Of a stretch of 64,000 nucleotides of DNA, positions 36,557-45,382 are shown piece by piece (the stretch's first letter is position 1; each line of letters opens with the position of its first letter). The notes under the pieces are model-generated. The model was not told the origin of the DNA. It did not search any database and was given only the letters and a program-made list of their open reading frames with translations. A program made the position numbers and the translations under genes. The DNA comes from Bradyrhizobium iriomotense. GTDB lineage: Bacteria > Pseudomonadota > Alphaproteobacteria > Rhizobiales > Xanthobacteraceae. The stretch spans positions 62,001 to 126,000 of the forward strand of contig NZ_JAFCLP010000011.1 in NCBI RefSeq assembly GCF_018129405.1, given 5' to 3'.

Positions 36557-36677
36557 GTCGTCCTGGCGAAAGCCAGGACCCATTACCCCAGGGAGCAGTC
36601 GTCGCGTGAGCTGGTAACCACGAGCCTTTGCCAAACCACCTCTTGTGGTAATGGGTCCTGGCTTTCGCCAGGACGAC
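36557..36677. repeat. Palindromic intergenic repeat, family A copy 2
   Basis: Same arms as the 32492 copy (GTCGTCCTGGCGAAAGCCAG and its inverse), with a different loop. It fills the gap between two convergent genes, so it may end transcripts from both sides. Confidence 0.85.
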
Positions 36678-36706
36678 ATCGAAGGCTTGGAGCGACCCTG
36701 CGCCCC

Positions 36707-37486
36707 CTACTTCTCTTTCACCGGCACCGTGTAGTTCAGGATCAGCCGGCCGCCATCCGGATAGATCGTCTGCCCGGTGATGTAGGACACATCGTCACTG
36801 GCAAGGAACGCGACAACGGATGCGACCTCGCTCGGTTCGCCACCACGGCCAGCCGGCGTACGCGACATCACGGTCTTGCGGGCATCCTCGGACGTGTAGA
36901 TGGAAGACGCCACCATGTCGGTCAGGATCGTGCCCGGCCCGACCGCGACGACGCGGATGTTGTGCGGGGCGAGCGCGACGGCGGCCACCGAGGTCAGCTG
37001 CTTCATACCGCCCTTGGACATCGCGTAGGTCGCAAGCGCCGGGATCGCCAGCAGCGCGTTGACCGAGGACATGTTGATGATGACCCCGCCGCCGCCCTGC
37101 GCGATCATCTGCCTGGCCGCCGCCTGCACGCCGAAGAACGCGCCTTTCAGGTTGATGCCGATGATTTCGTCGAATTCCTCTTCGGAGATCTCGAGGATGT
37201 CCCGGTTGCGGGCGACGCCGGCGTTGTTGACCATGATGTCGAGCCGGCCGAACTCCTTCGCGGCGGTCGCAACGAGCTGGTCGACGTCGGCACGCCTGGC
37301 GACGTTGCCGACGACGGCGCGCAACGCATCCGGCCGTCCGAGCTCGGCGGCCGTCGCGGCGAGGCCTTCGGCATCGACGTCGGAGATGACGACCTTGACG
37401 CCGTCGTCCAAAAACCTCTTCGCGCAGGCCTTGCCGATGCCGCGCGCCGCGCCGGTGATGGCGGCAACCTTGCCGTTGAGTTTCAT
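36707..37486 (-). CDS. Short-chain dehydrogenase/reductase (FabG-like)
   Basis: 259 residues. The NAD(P) fold has TGAARGIGKA (about 12-21), Asp at ISDVDAEG suggesting NAD preference, NNAGVARN, then the catalytic Ser/Tyr/Lys in MSSVNAL and YAMSKGG. GGGAGG precedes the ATG. It is the last gene of the amino/keto-acid cluster, 27 bases after the GntR gene. Likely oxidises a hydroxy acid or reduces a keto compound. Confidence 0.93.
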   Translation of the reverse strand: MKLNGKVAAITGAARGIGKACAKRFLDDGVKVVISDVDAEGLAATAAELGRPDALRAVVGNVARRADVDQLVATAAKEFGRLDIMVNNAGVARNRDILEISEEEFDEIIGINLKGAFFGVQAAARQMIAQGGGGVIINMSSVNALLAIPALATYAMSKGGMKQLTSVAAVALAPHNIRVVAVGPGTILTDMVASSIYTSEDARKTVMSRTPAGRGGEPSEVASVVAFLASDDVSYITGQTIYPDGGRLILNYTVPVKEK

Positions 37487-37513
37487 GTGCGCGCCTCCCG
37501 AAAACAGGACGCC

Positions 37514-38224
37514 CTATCGGGCGTCAATTGCCGCGGCCGGCATGTAGATCTGCGCGTAGCCTTCCTTGATCGCGGCGGTGATGCGATCGAGGCGGCGGTC
37601 GATGTGCTTCTCCAGCACCGACACGCAGGCCTCCTCATTGCGCGCCTTCAGGCCTTCGACCACGGCGCGGTGCTCGGCCTGGGTGTTGGAGCGGTTGATG
37701 CGGTCCATGTCGATCCAGCGCACGAAGCGGATGCGGGCATTGACGTTGCGCAGGACGCGCAGCATCTCGGCGTTGTTCGACATGCCCATCAGCCGCTCGT
37801 GGAAGGTCTCGTCCAGCTCGACCAGTTCCACCGAGGAGCGCTCGCCCGGATCGGGGCCGGTGGCTTCGAGGAATTTCAGCAGCGCGTCGATGTCCTCGTC
37901 CTTGGCGCGTTTGATGGCGAGGCGGATCGCGGCGACCTCGATCGACTTGCGCAGCTCGTAGAGATCGAAGATCTCGTGGGCGTCGAGCTCGCGGCAGAAA
38001 AAGCCCTTGCCCGGCGTGAAGCGCAGGAAGCCTTCGGTGTTCAGACGATTGAGCGCCTCGCGCAGCGGCGTGCGGCTGACGCCGAGGCGTTTCGCCAACT
38101 CGCCCTCATTGAGCCGTTCGCCCGGCTTGAACTCGTAGCTCACGGCCATCGCCTTGAGCTGTTCATAGACGCGATCGACGATACTGTCGGAGGCCAGTTC
38201 CACGTTGCTCATCATCAGCTGCAT
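37514..38224 (-). CDS. GntR-family regulator, FCD (FadR) type
   Basis: 236 residues. The winged helix (YEFKPGERLNEGELAKRLGVSRTPLREALNRLNTEGFL) precedes an all-helical FCD ligand domain with its metal-site pattern (ELRKSIEVAAIRLAI ... FHERLMGMSNN ... EHRAVVEGLKARN). No clear ribosome site; start could be a later ATG (38215 or 38212). Sits inside the amino/keto-acid cluster and probably regulates it. Confidence 0.92.
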   Translation of the reverse strand: MQLMMSNVELASDSIVDRVYEQLKAMAVSYEFKPGERLNEGELAKRLGVSRTPLREALNRLNTEGFLRFTPGKGFFCRELDAHEIFDLYELRKSIEVAAIRLAIKRAKDEDIDALLKFLEATGPDPGERSSVELVELDETFHERLMGMSNNAEMLRVLRNVNARIRFVRWIDMDRINRSNTQAEHRAVVEGLKARNEEACVSVLEKHIDRRLDRITAAIKEGYAQIYMPAAAIDAR

Positions 38225-38238
38225 TCATGCCCGAACAC

Positions 38239-38257
38239 AGCCCAATATATCGGGGCT
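38239..38257. promoter_or_regulatory. Interrupted palindrome upstream of the GntR gene
   Basis: AGCCC-N9-GGGCT with an AT-rich centre (AATATATCG) lies 15 bases before the GntR start. Possible autoregulatory site or a hairpin at the end of the racemase transcript; weak support. Confidence 0.28.
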
Positions 38258-38323
38258 GCCTGGCCGATGGCAATGCAAACCGGAGTTTAGCAGAGCTTGT
38301 TCAGAGCTTTGCGACAGCCGGAC

Positions 38324-39067
38324 TCAGGCAAAGGCGCGCGGGCGCAGTCCAGCATGAAACCAGGTGATCATGGAATAGATGTCGTAGACGGGCAAGCCAA
38401 CCTCGGCCTGCAAGGCCGCTGCATAAGGCGGCATGTTGGTGCATTCGAGCACGATGGCGCCGACGTCAGGATTCCTGGCAACGAGCTCCTTGCCGGCCTC
38501 GACCACGTCGCGCTCGGCCTGCGCGATGTCCATGTCGTCCTTCTCGGCCTTGATCAGGACGCGGAAGAACTCCTTGCCGTGCTCGGTGCCGACCAGCGGC
38601 GTATCGAGCGGCACGCCGGCGCCTTCGAGATGGGCCGGCGTCAAGGTCGAGCCCGACACCGTGACCAGGCCGACGCGCTTGCCGGGCGGCAGCGTCGCCT
38701 GCACCCACGGCACCTGCATCAGTGACGAGGTCGCGACCGGCACGCCGACGGCCGCTGCGATCTCCTTCTGGAACAGCGAGAGGAAGCCGCAATTGGTGGT
38801 GATGGCTTCGGCCCCGAGCCGCACCAGGTCTTTCGCAGCATCGATGAAGTCAGGCAGCAGGCCGGCGGCGCCCTTCAGCACCACCTTCTCCGGCGAAGCG
38901 CCGCTCACCACGCGATAGAGCACGGGGAACGGCCAGGTCGCGCCGTTGCCCATGTCGCCGGGAATGCGGGGGAAACGCGCTTCCAGCATCAGGATGCCGA
39001 GCGGCGCGCCGTAGATGGCCTTGCCGCCGCGGGCAATACGAGAAGGCGAGTTGGCAGGATAAGTCAT
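38324..39067 (-). CDS. Aspartate/glutamate racemase-family protein
   Basis: 247 residues. Two catalytic-type cysteines sit in AITTNCGFLSLFQ (about residue 94) and IVLECTNMPPYA (about 210), the two-base arrangement of Asp/Glu/hydantoin racemases and related isomerases. YGAPLGILMLEARF opens the fold. It lies 10 bases after the flavoprotein gene. With a D-amino-acid-dehydrogenase-like enzyme beside it, interconversion of an amino acid's stereoisomers is plausible. Confidence 0.88.
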   Translation of the reverse strand: MTYPANSPSRIARGGKAIYGAPLGILMLEARFPRIPGDMGNGATWPFPVLYRVVSGASPEKVVLKGAAGLLPDFIDAAKDLVRLGAEAITTNCGFLSLFQKEIAAAVGVPVATSSLMQVPWVQATLPPGKRVGLVTVSGSTLTPAHLEGAGVPLDTPLVGTEHGKEFFRVLIKAEKDDMDIAQAERDVVEAGKELVARNPDVGAIVLECTNMPPYAAALQAEVGLPVYDIYSMITWFHAGLRPRAFA

Positions 39068-39077
39068 GGGTGCGATC

Positions 39078-40343
39078 TCAGAGGAAGCGATCAGGAGAGA
39101 ACGGCGCGAGCGGAATTTCAGGCTGCTTGCCGCTCAGAAGCTGGGCGACGAGGCGGCCGGTGCGGGCCGAGCCGACCAGGCCGACATGGCCGTGGCCGAA
39201 GGCGTAGACGATGTCGCGCGAGGCGCGTGCGTGGCCGATGCAGGGAAGTCCATCCGGCATGCTCGGGCGATGACCGAACCAGGTCTTGATGCGCGATGCC
39301 GGAATGTCCTTCGGCAGTTTCGGGAACATGCCGAGAAGGTGGTTGCGCAGGATCTCGGCGCGCTTCCAGTTCGGCGCGGCCTCGAGGCCGGCGATCTCGA
39401 CCGTGCCGGCGGCGCGCAGGCCCTTGTTGGTCCAGTTCACCACCATCTTGGCGTCGGACGCCATCATCGAGCTGCGCGGACCTGATTCCGGATTCTCGAT
39501 CATGACGTGATAGCCGCGCTCCGTTTCGAGCGGCAAGGGATCGCCGACCGATGCAGTGAGCTGCTTCGAGCGGGCGCCGGCGGCGACCACCGCAGCATCG
39601 CAAGCGATCTCGCCGGCGTCGGTGAGAACGGCCACGAGCTTGTTGCCGGACAGCTTGAGACCGGTCGCCTTGGCCCGCACGTGCTTCGCGCCACCGGCAA
39701 TCGCGTGATTGGCGAGGGCTGCGACATAGGCACCGGGATCGCGGCAGCGGCCGGCCTCCTCCACCACAACGCCAAACGTGTAGCGCGGATGCAGGTCCGG
39801 CTCACGCTGGCGCATTTCGTCGGCATTGAGCTCCAGCCATTCGACGCCGACCTTCTTGCGCAGGCGCCAGCCGAGATCGTTGTCGAAATTGCCGCGCGAC
39901 GGGAAGACGTGCATCACGCCGTTGCGCTCGACCAGTTCAGGCACACCGGCCTCTTCCGCCAGCGTCCTGTGCAGCAGCGGTGCGTCCTTCAGGAGATCGC
40001 GCAGCGCAAACGCCGTCTTCTCGACCCGCGCCGCGGTCCAGCCCGACAGCAAATACTTGATCAGCCAGGGCAGCGCCTTCGGCAAGTACGACCAGCGGAT
40101 CGCGAGCGGGCCGAGCGGGTCCATCAGATAGCCCGGCACCTTCTTCCAGATGCCCGGCTCGGCCGGCGGGATCACCGAATGCGAGGAGAGCCAGCCGGCA
40201 TTGCCGTAGCTCGCCGCCTGTTCGCCACCGGGCTCGCCCGGATCGATCAGCGTGACGCGATGTCCTTCGCGCAGCGCCTCGATGGCGCTGATCACGCCGA
40301 CCGCGCCGGCTCCGATGATGGCGACGTGGCGGCCTCCTGACAT
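39078..40343 (-). CDS. FAD-dependent D-amino-acid dehydrogenase-like oxidoreductase (DadA type)
   Basis: 421 residues of the DAO/DadA family. VAIIGAGAVGVISAIEALREGHRVTLID binds FAD, GGEQAASYGNAGWLSSHSVIPPAEPG is a DadA hallmark, and GHRPSMPDGLPCIGHA ... YAFGHGHVGLVGSARTG closes the site. Oxidises a D-amino acid, or a related amine acid, to the keto/imino acid, passing electrons to the respiratory chain. RidA encoded upstream would hydrolyse the imine. Starts 3 bases after the ThDP enzyme stop. Confidence 0.92.
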   Translation of the reverse strand: MSGGRHVAIIGAGAVGVISAIEALREGHRVTLIDPGEPGGEQAASYGNAGWLSSHSVIPPAEPGIWKKVPGYLMDPLGPLAIRWSYLPKALPWLIKYLLSGWTAARVEKTAFALRDLLKDAPLLHRTLAEEAGVPELVERNGVMHVFPSRGNFDNDLGWRLRKKVGVEWLELNADEMRQREPDLHPRYTFGVVVEEAGRCRDPGAYVAALANHAIAGGAKHVRAKATGLKLSGNKLVAVLTDAGEIACDAAVVAAGARSKQLTASVGDPLPLETERGYHVMIENPESGPRSSMMASDAKMVVNWTNKGLRAAGTVEIAGLEAAPNWKRAEILRNHLLGMFPKLPKDIPASRIKTWFGHRPSMPDGLPCIGHARASRDIVYAFGHGHVGLVGSARTGRLVAQLLSGKQPEIPLAPFSPDRFL

Positions 40344-40346
40344 CGG

Positions 40347-42008
40347 TTACGCCTTCACGGCTGGTGCGAAATCCTTACCGACCGAGATCGCGCGCGGATC
40401 AATGATGCAGTGGAGGATCGACGGCTTGCCCGAGGCCAGCGCACGCTCGAATGCCGGCGCGAACTCCTCGGTGCGCTCGACGCGCTCGCCATGGCCGCCG
40501 AACGCCTTGGCGTACATCGCAAAGTCAGGGTTCTTGAGCTGGGTGCCGACCACGCGGCCGGGATAGTCGCGCTCCTGATGCATGCGGATAGTGCCGTATT
40601 GCGAATTGTCGACGACGATGACGACCAGCGGCGCGTCGTATTGCACGGCGGTCGCGAACTCCTGGCCGTTCATCAGGAAGCAGCCGTCGCCAGCGAACGC
40701 GACGACGGTGCGATCCGGGAACTGCCGCTTGGCGAGCACCGCCGCCGGCACGCCATAGCCCATCGAGCCCGAGGTCGGCGCGAGCTGCGATGCAAAGCTG
40801 TGGAAGCGGTGATGGCGATGGATCCAGCCGGCATAGTTGCCGGCGCCGTTGCAGACGATGGCGTCCTTCGGCAGGCGGTCGCGCAGCCAGGTCATGACCT
40901 GGCCATACTGGAACGAGCCCGGCAGCTCGCGCGCCTTGTCGGTCCAGGCGAGGTAATCGGCATGCGCCTTGGCCGCCTCGCCCTTCCAGGCAACGGCGCC
41001 CGCGGGCTTCAGCGTCTCGACGGCGGCGGCGAAGGCGGCCGGCGTCGCCTGGATCGCGAGCGCCGGCTGATAGACGCGGCCGAGCTCTTCCGAACCCGGA
41101 TGCACATGGATCAGCTTCTGCTGCGGGGTCGGAATATCGAACAGCGTGTAGGACGAGGACGGCATTTCCGACATGCGGCCGCCGATCAGCAGGACGACGT
41201 CGGCGTTGTCGATGCGCGCCTTCAGACCCGGGCTCGGCCCGATGCCGAGATCGCCGGCATAATGCGAGTGATCCGCGTCGATCAGCGAGGCCCGGCGGAA
41301 CGAGGTCGCGACCGGCAGGTCGAACCGCTCGGCAAAGCGCGCGATGCTTTTGGTGGCTTCATCGGTCCAGCGCGAGCCGCCGAGGATGACGAGCGGCGCC
41401 TTGGCGCCCGCGAGCATCGCACCGACGCGCTCGATATCAGCAGGCGCCGGCCAGCTCACCGCCGGCTCGATGCGCATGGCGTCGGCGACGGCGGCGGTCT
41501 CCGTCAGCATGTTCTCCGGCAGCGAGATCACCACGGGGCCCGGGCGGCCCTGCATCGCGACACGGAAGGCGCGCGCGACCAGCTCGGGAATGCGGTCGGG
41601 GCGATCGATCTCGACCGCCCATTTCGCCATGGTGCCGAACACCGCCTTGTAGTCGAGCTCCTGGAACGCCTCGCGCTCGCGCATGCCAGTGTCGACCTGG
41701 CCGACGAACAGGATCATCGGGGTCGAGTCTTGCATAGCGATGTGGACACCGTGGCTGGCATTGGTGGCGCCGGGGCCGCGGGTGACGAAGCAGACACCGG
41801 GACGTCCGGTGAGCTTGCCATAGGCTTCCGCCATCATCGCAGCGCCGCCCTCGGCGCGGCAGATCATGACGTCGATCGGGCTGTCATGCAGCGCATCGAG
41901 TGCCGCGAGATAGCTCTCGCCCGGCACGCAGGTGACGCGCTCGACGCCTTGGGCGACGAGCTGATCGATCAGGATCTGGCCCCCGGTGCGGGTGTTACGA
42001 ATGGTCAT
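40347..42008 (-). CDS. Thiamine-diphosphate enzyme (acetolactate synthase/2-keto-acid decarboxylase type)
   Basis: 553 residues from the ATG preceded by AGGAG; an open frame extends further upstream but encodes relics of another gene. The catalytic Glu is in ICRAEGGAAMMAEAYG; the ThDP site is GDGCFLMNGQEFATAVQYDAPLVVIVVDN near residue 430; central NAD-like domain carries APLVILGGSR. No acetolactate-synthase small subunit is nearby, so a 2-keto-acid decarboxylase acting on the product of amino-acid oxidation is more likely. Substrate unknown. Confidence 0.9.
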   Translation of the reverse strand: MTIRNTRTGGQILIDQLVAQGVERVTCVPGESYLAALDALHDSPIDVMICRAEGGAAMMAEAYGKLTGRPGVCFVTRGPGATNASHGVHIAMQDSTPMILFVGQVDTGMREREAFQELDYKAVFGTMAKWAVEIDRPDRIPELVARAFRVAMQGRPGPVVISLPENMLTETAAVADAMRIEPAVSWPAPADIERVGAMLAGAKAPLVILGGSRWTDEATKSIARFAERFDLPVATSFRRASLIDADHSHYAGDLGIGPSPGLKARIDNADVVLLIGGRMSEMPSSSYTLFDIPTPQQKLIHVHPGSEELGRVYQPALAIQATPAAFAAAVETLKPAGAVAWKGEAAKAHADYLAWTDKARELPGSFQYGQVMTWLRDRLPKDAIVCNGAGNYAGWIHRHHRFHSFASQLAPTSGSMGYGVPAAVLAKRQFPDRTVVAFAGDGCFLMNGQEFATAVQYDAPLVVIVVDNSQYGTIRMHQERDYPGRVVGTQLKNPDFAMYAKAFGGHGERVERTEEFAPAFERALASGKPSILHCIIDPRAISVGKDFAPAVKA

Positions 42009-42130
42009 GACAGCTCCTGCAGGCTTTGGCGATGCGCTTTGAGGCCTCGCGCAAGTTTTGTTCGGAGGTGGCGTAGGACAGGCGGACATAAGGCGCAAGG
42101 CCGATGCAAACAGTGCAGAGGCCATCGGCA
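41995..42130 (-). pseudogene. Decayed C-terminus of a class I/II aminotransferase
   Basis: Between the RidA gene and the ThDP gene the minus strand reads GLAPYVRLSYATSEQNLREA then SKRIAKACRSCHDHS and a stop at 41997-41995. The R-(L/I)-S-Y-A-T-S ... R-I block is the conserved C-terminal signature of aspartate-type aminotransferases, carrying the substrate-binding Arg. A frame change just upstream (VPMASALF in another frame resembles the usual V-P-G-x-A-F) and absence of the remaining ~350 residues show a deletion. Its stop overlaps the ThDP start, as in a former coupled operon. Confidence 0.8.
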
Positions 42131-42136
42131 CGCATG

Positions 42137-42490
42137 TCAGCTGCGGGCGGCAATCGCGATCACCTCGATGCGATAGGCGGGATCGGCGAGCTCGACCTTG
42201 CCGCAGGCGCGGGTCGGCGCGTTGCCCGGCACGACCCAGGCATCATAGACCGCATTCATGGCGTCGAAATCGTCCATGGTCCTGAGCCAGACCTGGACGC
42301 TGAGCAGGCGCGACTTGTCGGTGCCGGCGCGCGCCAGCATGTCGTCGACCTTGGCCAGCGCCTCTTTTGTCTGCTGGGTGATGTCGGCGGTCTTGGTGTC
42401 CGCGACCTGGCCGGCGAGGAAGACGAGATCGCCGAACACGGAGGCGCGGCTGCGGCGGGCGTTCTGGTCGATACGAGTGATGTCAGACAT
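42137..42490 (-). CDS. RidA-family protein (imine/enamine deaminase)
   Basis: 117 residues from the ATG after AAGGA. YjgF/RidA fold: LVFLAGQVADT, ITQQTKEALAKVDDMLARAG, and the end NAPTRACGKVELADPAYRIEVIAIAA with the ligand-binding Arg of P-T-R-A. Hydrolyses reactive imine products of amino-acid oxidation or PLP enzymes, which suits the adjoining flavoprotein and lost aminotransferase. Confidence 0.92.
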   Translation of the reverse strand: MSDITRIDQNARRSRASVFGDLVFLAGQVADTKTADITQQTKEALAKVDDMLARAGTDKSRLLSVQVWLRTMDDFDAMNAVYDAWVVPGNAPTRACGKVELADPAYRIEVIAIAARS

Positions 42491-42506
42491 CGTGTGTCCT
42501 TGTTCT

Positions 42507-43424
42507 TTACTTGCCGGTGGCGATGATGCGGCGGCAGTGATCGAGCGCAGCACCGATGAGGTTGTCGCTCGCCTCCGGCGTGCGGAATGCCGAATGCGCC
42601 GACAGCGTCACGTTCGGCAGCTTTGTCACGGGATGACCTGATGGCAGCGGCTCGACGGTGAAGACGTCGAGGCCGGCATGTGCGATGTGGCCCGAACGCA
42701 GCGCGTCCAGCATCGCGTCCTCGTCGACGATTGCGCCGCGCGCCGTGTTGATCAAAATGCTGCCCTTGCGCATCTGCGCGATGCGCTCGCGCGACAGAAA
42801 ACCCTTGGTCTCGTCGTTGAGGAGGAGATGCAGCGAGACGACGTGGCTCTCCGCCAGCAGCTTCTCCAGCGACACGAACTCGACGCCGGGATGGCTCTTC
42901 GGCGTCCTGTTCCACGCAATCACCTTCATGCCGCAGCCCGCCGCCATGCGCGCGGCTTCCGCCGCGATGCCGCCGAAGCCGATCAGCCCCAGCGTCTTGC
43001 CGGTGAGCTGCATCGCGTCACGACGCAGCCAGTTGCCCTCGCGCATGCCGCGGTCCATCTCGCCGAAGTTTCGCGCAGACGCCCACATCAGCGCGATCGC
43101 GCATTCGGCAACCGCGGTGTCGCCATAACCCTTGATGGTGTGGACCGAAATGCCGCGTTCGGCCAGCTCCTCCGGATTCATGTAGCTGCGCGCGCCAGTG
43201 CCGAGGAAGACGACATGCTTGAGCTTCGCGCACTTTCCGGCAATCGCTGATGGCACCGCGGTGTGGTCGACGATCATGATCTCGGCATCGTCCAGCAGGC
43301 CGGGCAGATCGTCGGGCTTGATGGAGGGATTGCGGTTGATGCTAACAGGCAGATTGGCAGCCCCCAGCAGCTTCTCGGTGACCGCGGCCAGCGTGTCGTT
43401 GGCATCGACAAAAACAGCACGCAC
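42507..43424 (-). CDS. NAD-dependent D-2-hydroxyacid dehydrogenase
   Basis: 305 residues from a GTG with AGGGGAAA upstream. The NAD fold LGLIGFGGIAAEAARMAAGCGMKVIAWNRT is near 145-175; catalytic Arg in INTARGAIVDE, Glu in DVFTVEPLPSGHP and His in LSAHSAFRTPEA are in place. Interconverts a 2-hydroxy acid and a 2-keto acid in the cytoplasm. First gene of the minus-strand cluster; its promoter region faces the amino-acid binding protein gene. Confidence 0.92.
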   Translation of the reverse strand: MRAVFVDANDTLAAVTEKLLGAANLPVSINRNPSIKPDDLPGLLDDAEIMIVDHTAVPSAIAGKCAKLKHVVFLGTGARSYMNPEELAERGISVHTIKGYGDTAVAECAIALMWASARNFGEMDRGMREGNWLRRDAMQLTGKTLGLIGFGGIAAEAARMAAGCGMKVIAWNRTPKSHPGVEFVSLEKLLAESHVVSLHLLLNDETKGFLSRERIAQMRKGSILINTARGAIVDEDAMLDALRSGHIAHAGLDVFTVEPLPSGHPVTKLPNVTLSAHSAFRTPEASDNLIGAALDHCRRIIATGK

Positions 43425-43637
43425 AGACTTTCCCCTCTCCAATCCCGGATCGCAGACCGGATCGCGATCCGGTCGGGTATCACGCAATTTTCTCTCGCTT
43501 TGCCAACGGACTAGGCTCCGAACTGCCTCGTCGCTCAAATCGCCGGCAGGCTCGCAATACCATATTGCATTATGATCTGAATACAGAAATAGTCCACGGG
43601 CCGGAGCTGTTGATCATTCCCCAGGGGAGCACTGACC

Positions 43638-44474
43638 ATGAACCGCAGGGACGCACTCACAACCGTGGCACTCGCAGGCGCCGCAATGGCCGCGACCGCC
43701 TCGGCCAAGGCCGATACCGCGCCGACCTCCACGCTCGATCGGATCAAGAAGAGTGGCGTGCTGCGGGTCGCGGTCATCGCCGGCCAGGACCCCTATTTCC
43801 ACAAGGACCTCGCGACCAATCAATGGTCGGGGGCCTGCATCGACATGGCGAACGACATCGCGGCCAAGCTCGGCGCCAAGGTCGAGACACTGGAATCGAC
43901 CTGGGGCAACCAGATCCTCGATCTGCAGGCCGACAAAATCGACCTCGCCTTTGCCGTGAACCCGACGCCCGAGCGTTCGCTCGTCATCGACTTCTCCACC
44001 CCGATCCTGGTGCACTCCTTCACCGTCATCACCAAGAAGGGCTTCGCCAAGCCTCAGACCTGGGCCGAGCTCAACAAGCCAGAGGTCAAGATCGCCGTCG
44101 ATATCGGCTCGACGCACGAGACGATCGCGCGCCGCTACTGCCCGAAGGCGAACATCCTCGGCTTCAAGGAGCGCAACGAAGCGATTCTTGCCGTCGCGAC
44201 CGGTCGCGCCGACTGCAACATCTCGCTTGCGGTGCTTTCGGTCGCGACCTTGAAGAAGAACCCGACGCTTGGCGAGCTCGCGGTGCCGCGGCCGCTGCTC
44301 ACGCTGCCGACCAACATGGGCATCCGTGCCGAAGCCGACCGGCGCTACAAGGATTTTCTCAGCGCCTGGGCCGATTACAACCGCTCGCTGGGCCAGACCC
44401 GCGAATGGATGCTGAAAGGCTTTGAAGCCGTCGGTCTCAGCGCGGACGACATTCCCGGCGAAGTGCAGTTCTGA
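43638..44474 (+). CDS. Amino-acid-type ABC substrate-binding protein (family 3, orphan)
   Basis: 278 residues from an ATG after AGGGGAG. The N-terminus MNRRDALTTVALAGAAMA is a twin-arginine-like signal. SGVLRVAVIAGQDPYFHKD, GACIDMANDIAAKLGAKVE and KIDLAFAVNPTPERSLVIDFSTPIL are the HisJ/GlnH-type fold. No permease or ATPase gene follows. Divergent from the hydroxyacid dehydrogenase operon across 213 bases, so it may deliver that cluster's amino acid through a transporter encoded elsewhere. Confidence 0.92.
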   Translation: MNRRDALTTVALAGAAMAATASAKADTAPTSTLDRIKKSGVLRVAVIAGQDPYFHKDLATNQWSGACIDMANDIAAKLGAKVETLESTWGNQILDLQADKIDLAFAVNPTPERSLVIDFSTPILVHSFTVITKKGFAKPQTWAELNKPEVKIAVDIGSTHETIARRYCPKANILGFKERNEAILAVATGRADCNISLAVLSVATLKKNPTLGELAVPRPLLTLPTNMGIRAEADRRYKDFLSAWADYNRSLGQTREWMLKGFEAVGLSADDIPGEVQF

Positions 44475-44485
44475 GCTGGCGCGGT

Positions 44486-45232
44486 CTATTCGCGCTCGCG
44501 TGCGACCCAACCCGTTGCGATCGCGCTCGCCCAGGTGAGCATACCTTTGCTGCGCGCCAGCGCCGCCATGGCCGTGTTGTCGTAGGGCACGTAACGGATC
44601 GTTGCGGACCAGCCGCCACCGGCATGCTCCAGAATCGCGTAGCACGCATGGGGCGTGCCGATCTCGACCACGTAAGGAACGGGCGCCTTACCGTCGTAGC
44701 CCGGCAATCCAACGCTGCCGGGATTGACGACCAGCCGTCCGTCTCTGAGACGCACAACTCGCGGAATGTGGGTGTGCCCGCACAGGATGATCTGGGCAGC
44801 GACCCCCGCGGCGCCAGCCTCGATTGCCTCGATCTCGCTCGGGCGAACGCTGCCGTCGGCCGTGACCCGGTCGAGCCAGAAAGCAGCGTCGTCCCTGGGC
44901 GAGGCGTGACACAGGAATACCTGCTCCCGGTAGGTCAGCGTGGATGGCATGCTTGCCATCCATTCGAAGTGCTTTCGCTCGAGCTCTTGGAAATCGCTGC
45001 GCACCGAGCCACCTGCGTGCCAGAGCTCGACCAGAATTCGGTCCTGATCGCCCCGCACCGACGGAAAACCACGCTCGATCAACAGGTCCGCCGTTCGCGC
45101 CGCCTCGAGCGGACCACTGACGTGGTCGCCGAGGTTCACGACCTCGTCGATGCCGAGCGCGACAATGTCCGCAAGCACGGCTTCAAGCGCCGGACGATTT
45201 CCGTGCACGTCTGCAATGGCAGCAAACTTCAT
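44486..45232 (-). CDS. Metallophosphoesterase (YfcE/Ap4A-phosphatase-like)
   Basis: 248 residues. Metal-site motifs: AIADVHGNRPAL (D-x-H), VNLGDHVSGP (G-D), FLCHASPRDD and ILCGHTHIPRV (G-H-x-H). GAGAAGG precedes the ATG. It belongs to the calcineurin-like superfamily and hydrolyses a phosphate mono- or diester; the cell target is unknown. Stands alone, convergent with the binding protein (11 bases). Confidence 0.9.
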   Translation of the reverse strand: MKFAAIADVHGNRPALEAVLADIVALGIDEVVNLGDHVSGPLEAARTADLLIERGFPSVRGDQDRILVELWHAGGSVRSDFQELERKHFEWMASMPSTLTYREQVFLCHASPRDDAAFWLDRVTADGSVRPSEIEAIEAGAAGVAAQIILCGHTHIPRVVRLRDGRLVVNPGSVGLPGYDGKAPVPYVVEIGTPHACYAILEHAGGGWSATIRYVPYDNTAMAALARSKGMLTWASAIATGWVARERE

Positions 45233-45382
45233 TTGGCCTTCTCCATTCGAGATGGCCGACGATTCACGCGATGCGGGACGATGCAGGGATAGCGGTTCTC
45301 TTTAGCTGCATTTTTAGAAGCGCCCGCAAGCTGAGGATCAAATCGGCGCTGGAGAGACGCTTACATGACCAAGATGCCGCGA

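Noticed and set aside
40347-42008. Acetolactate synthase for branched-chain amino-acid synthesis
   Set aside because: No regulatory small subunit or ilvC nearby; the neighbours are catabolic.
42009-42131. N-terminal extension of the ThDP enzyme
   Set aside because: The extra 41 residues have no family match, the ribosome site favours 42008, and another frame there encodes aminotransferase relics.
43425-43637. Operator palindromes in the divergent hydroxyacid dehydrogenase/binding protein gap
   Set aside because: Only short CTG-N4-CAG-like symmetry was seen, not distinguishable from chance.
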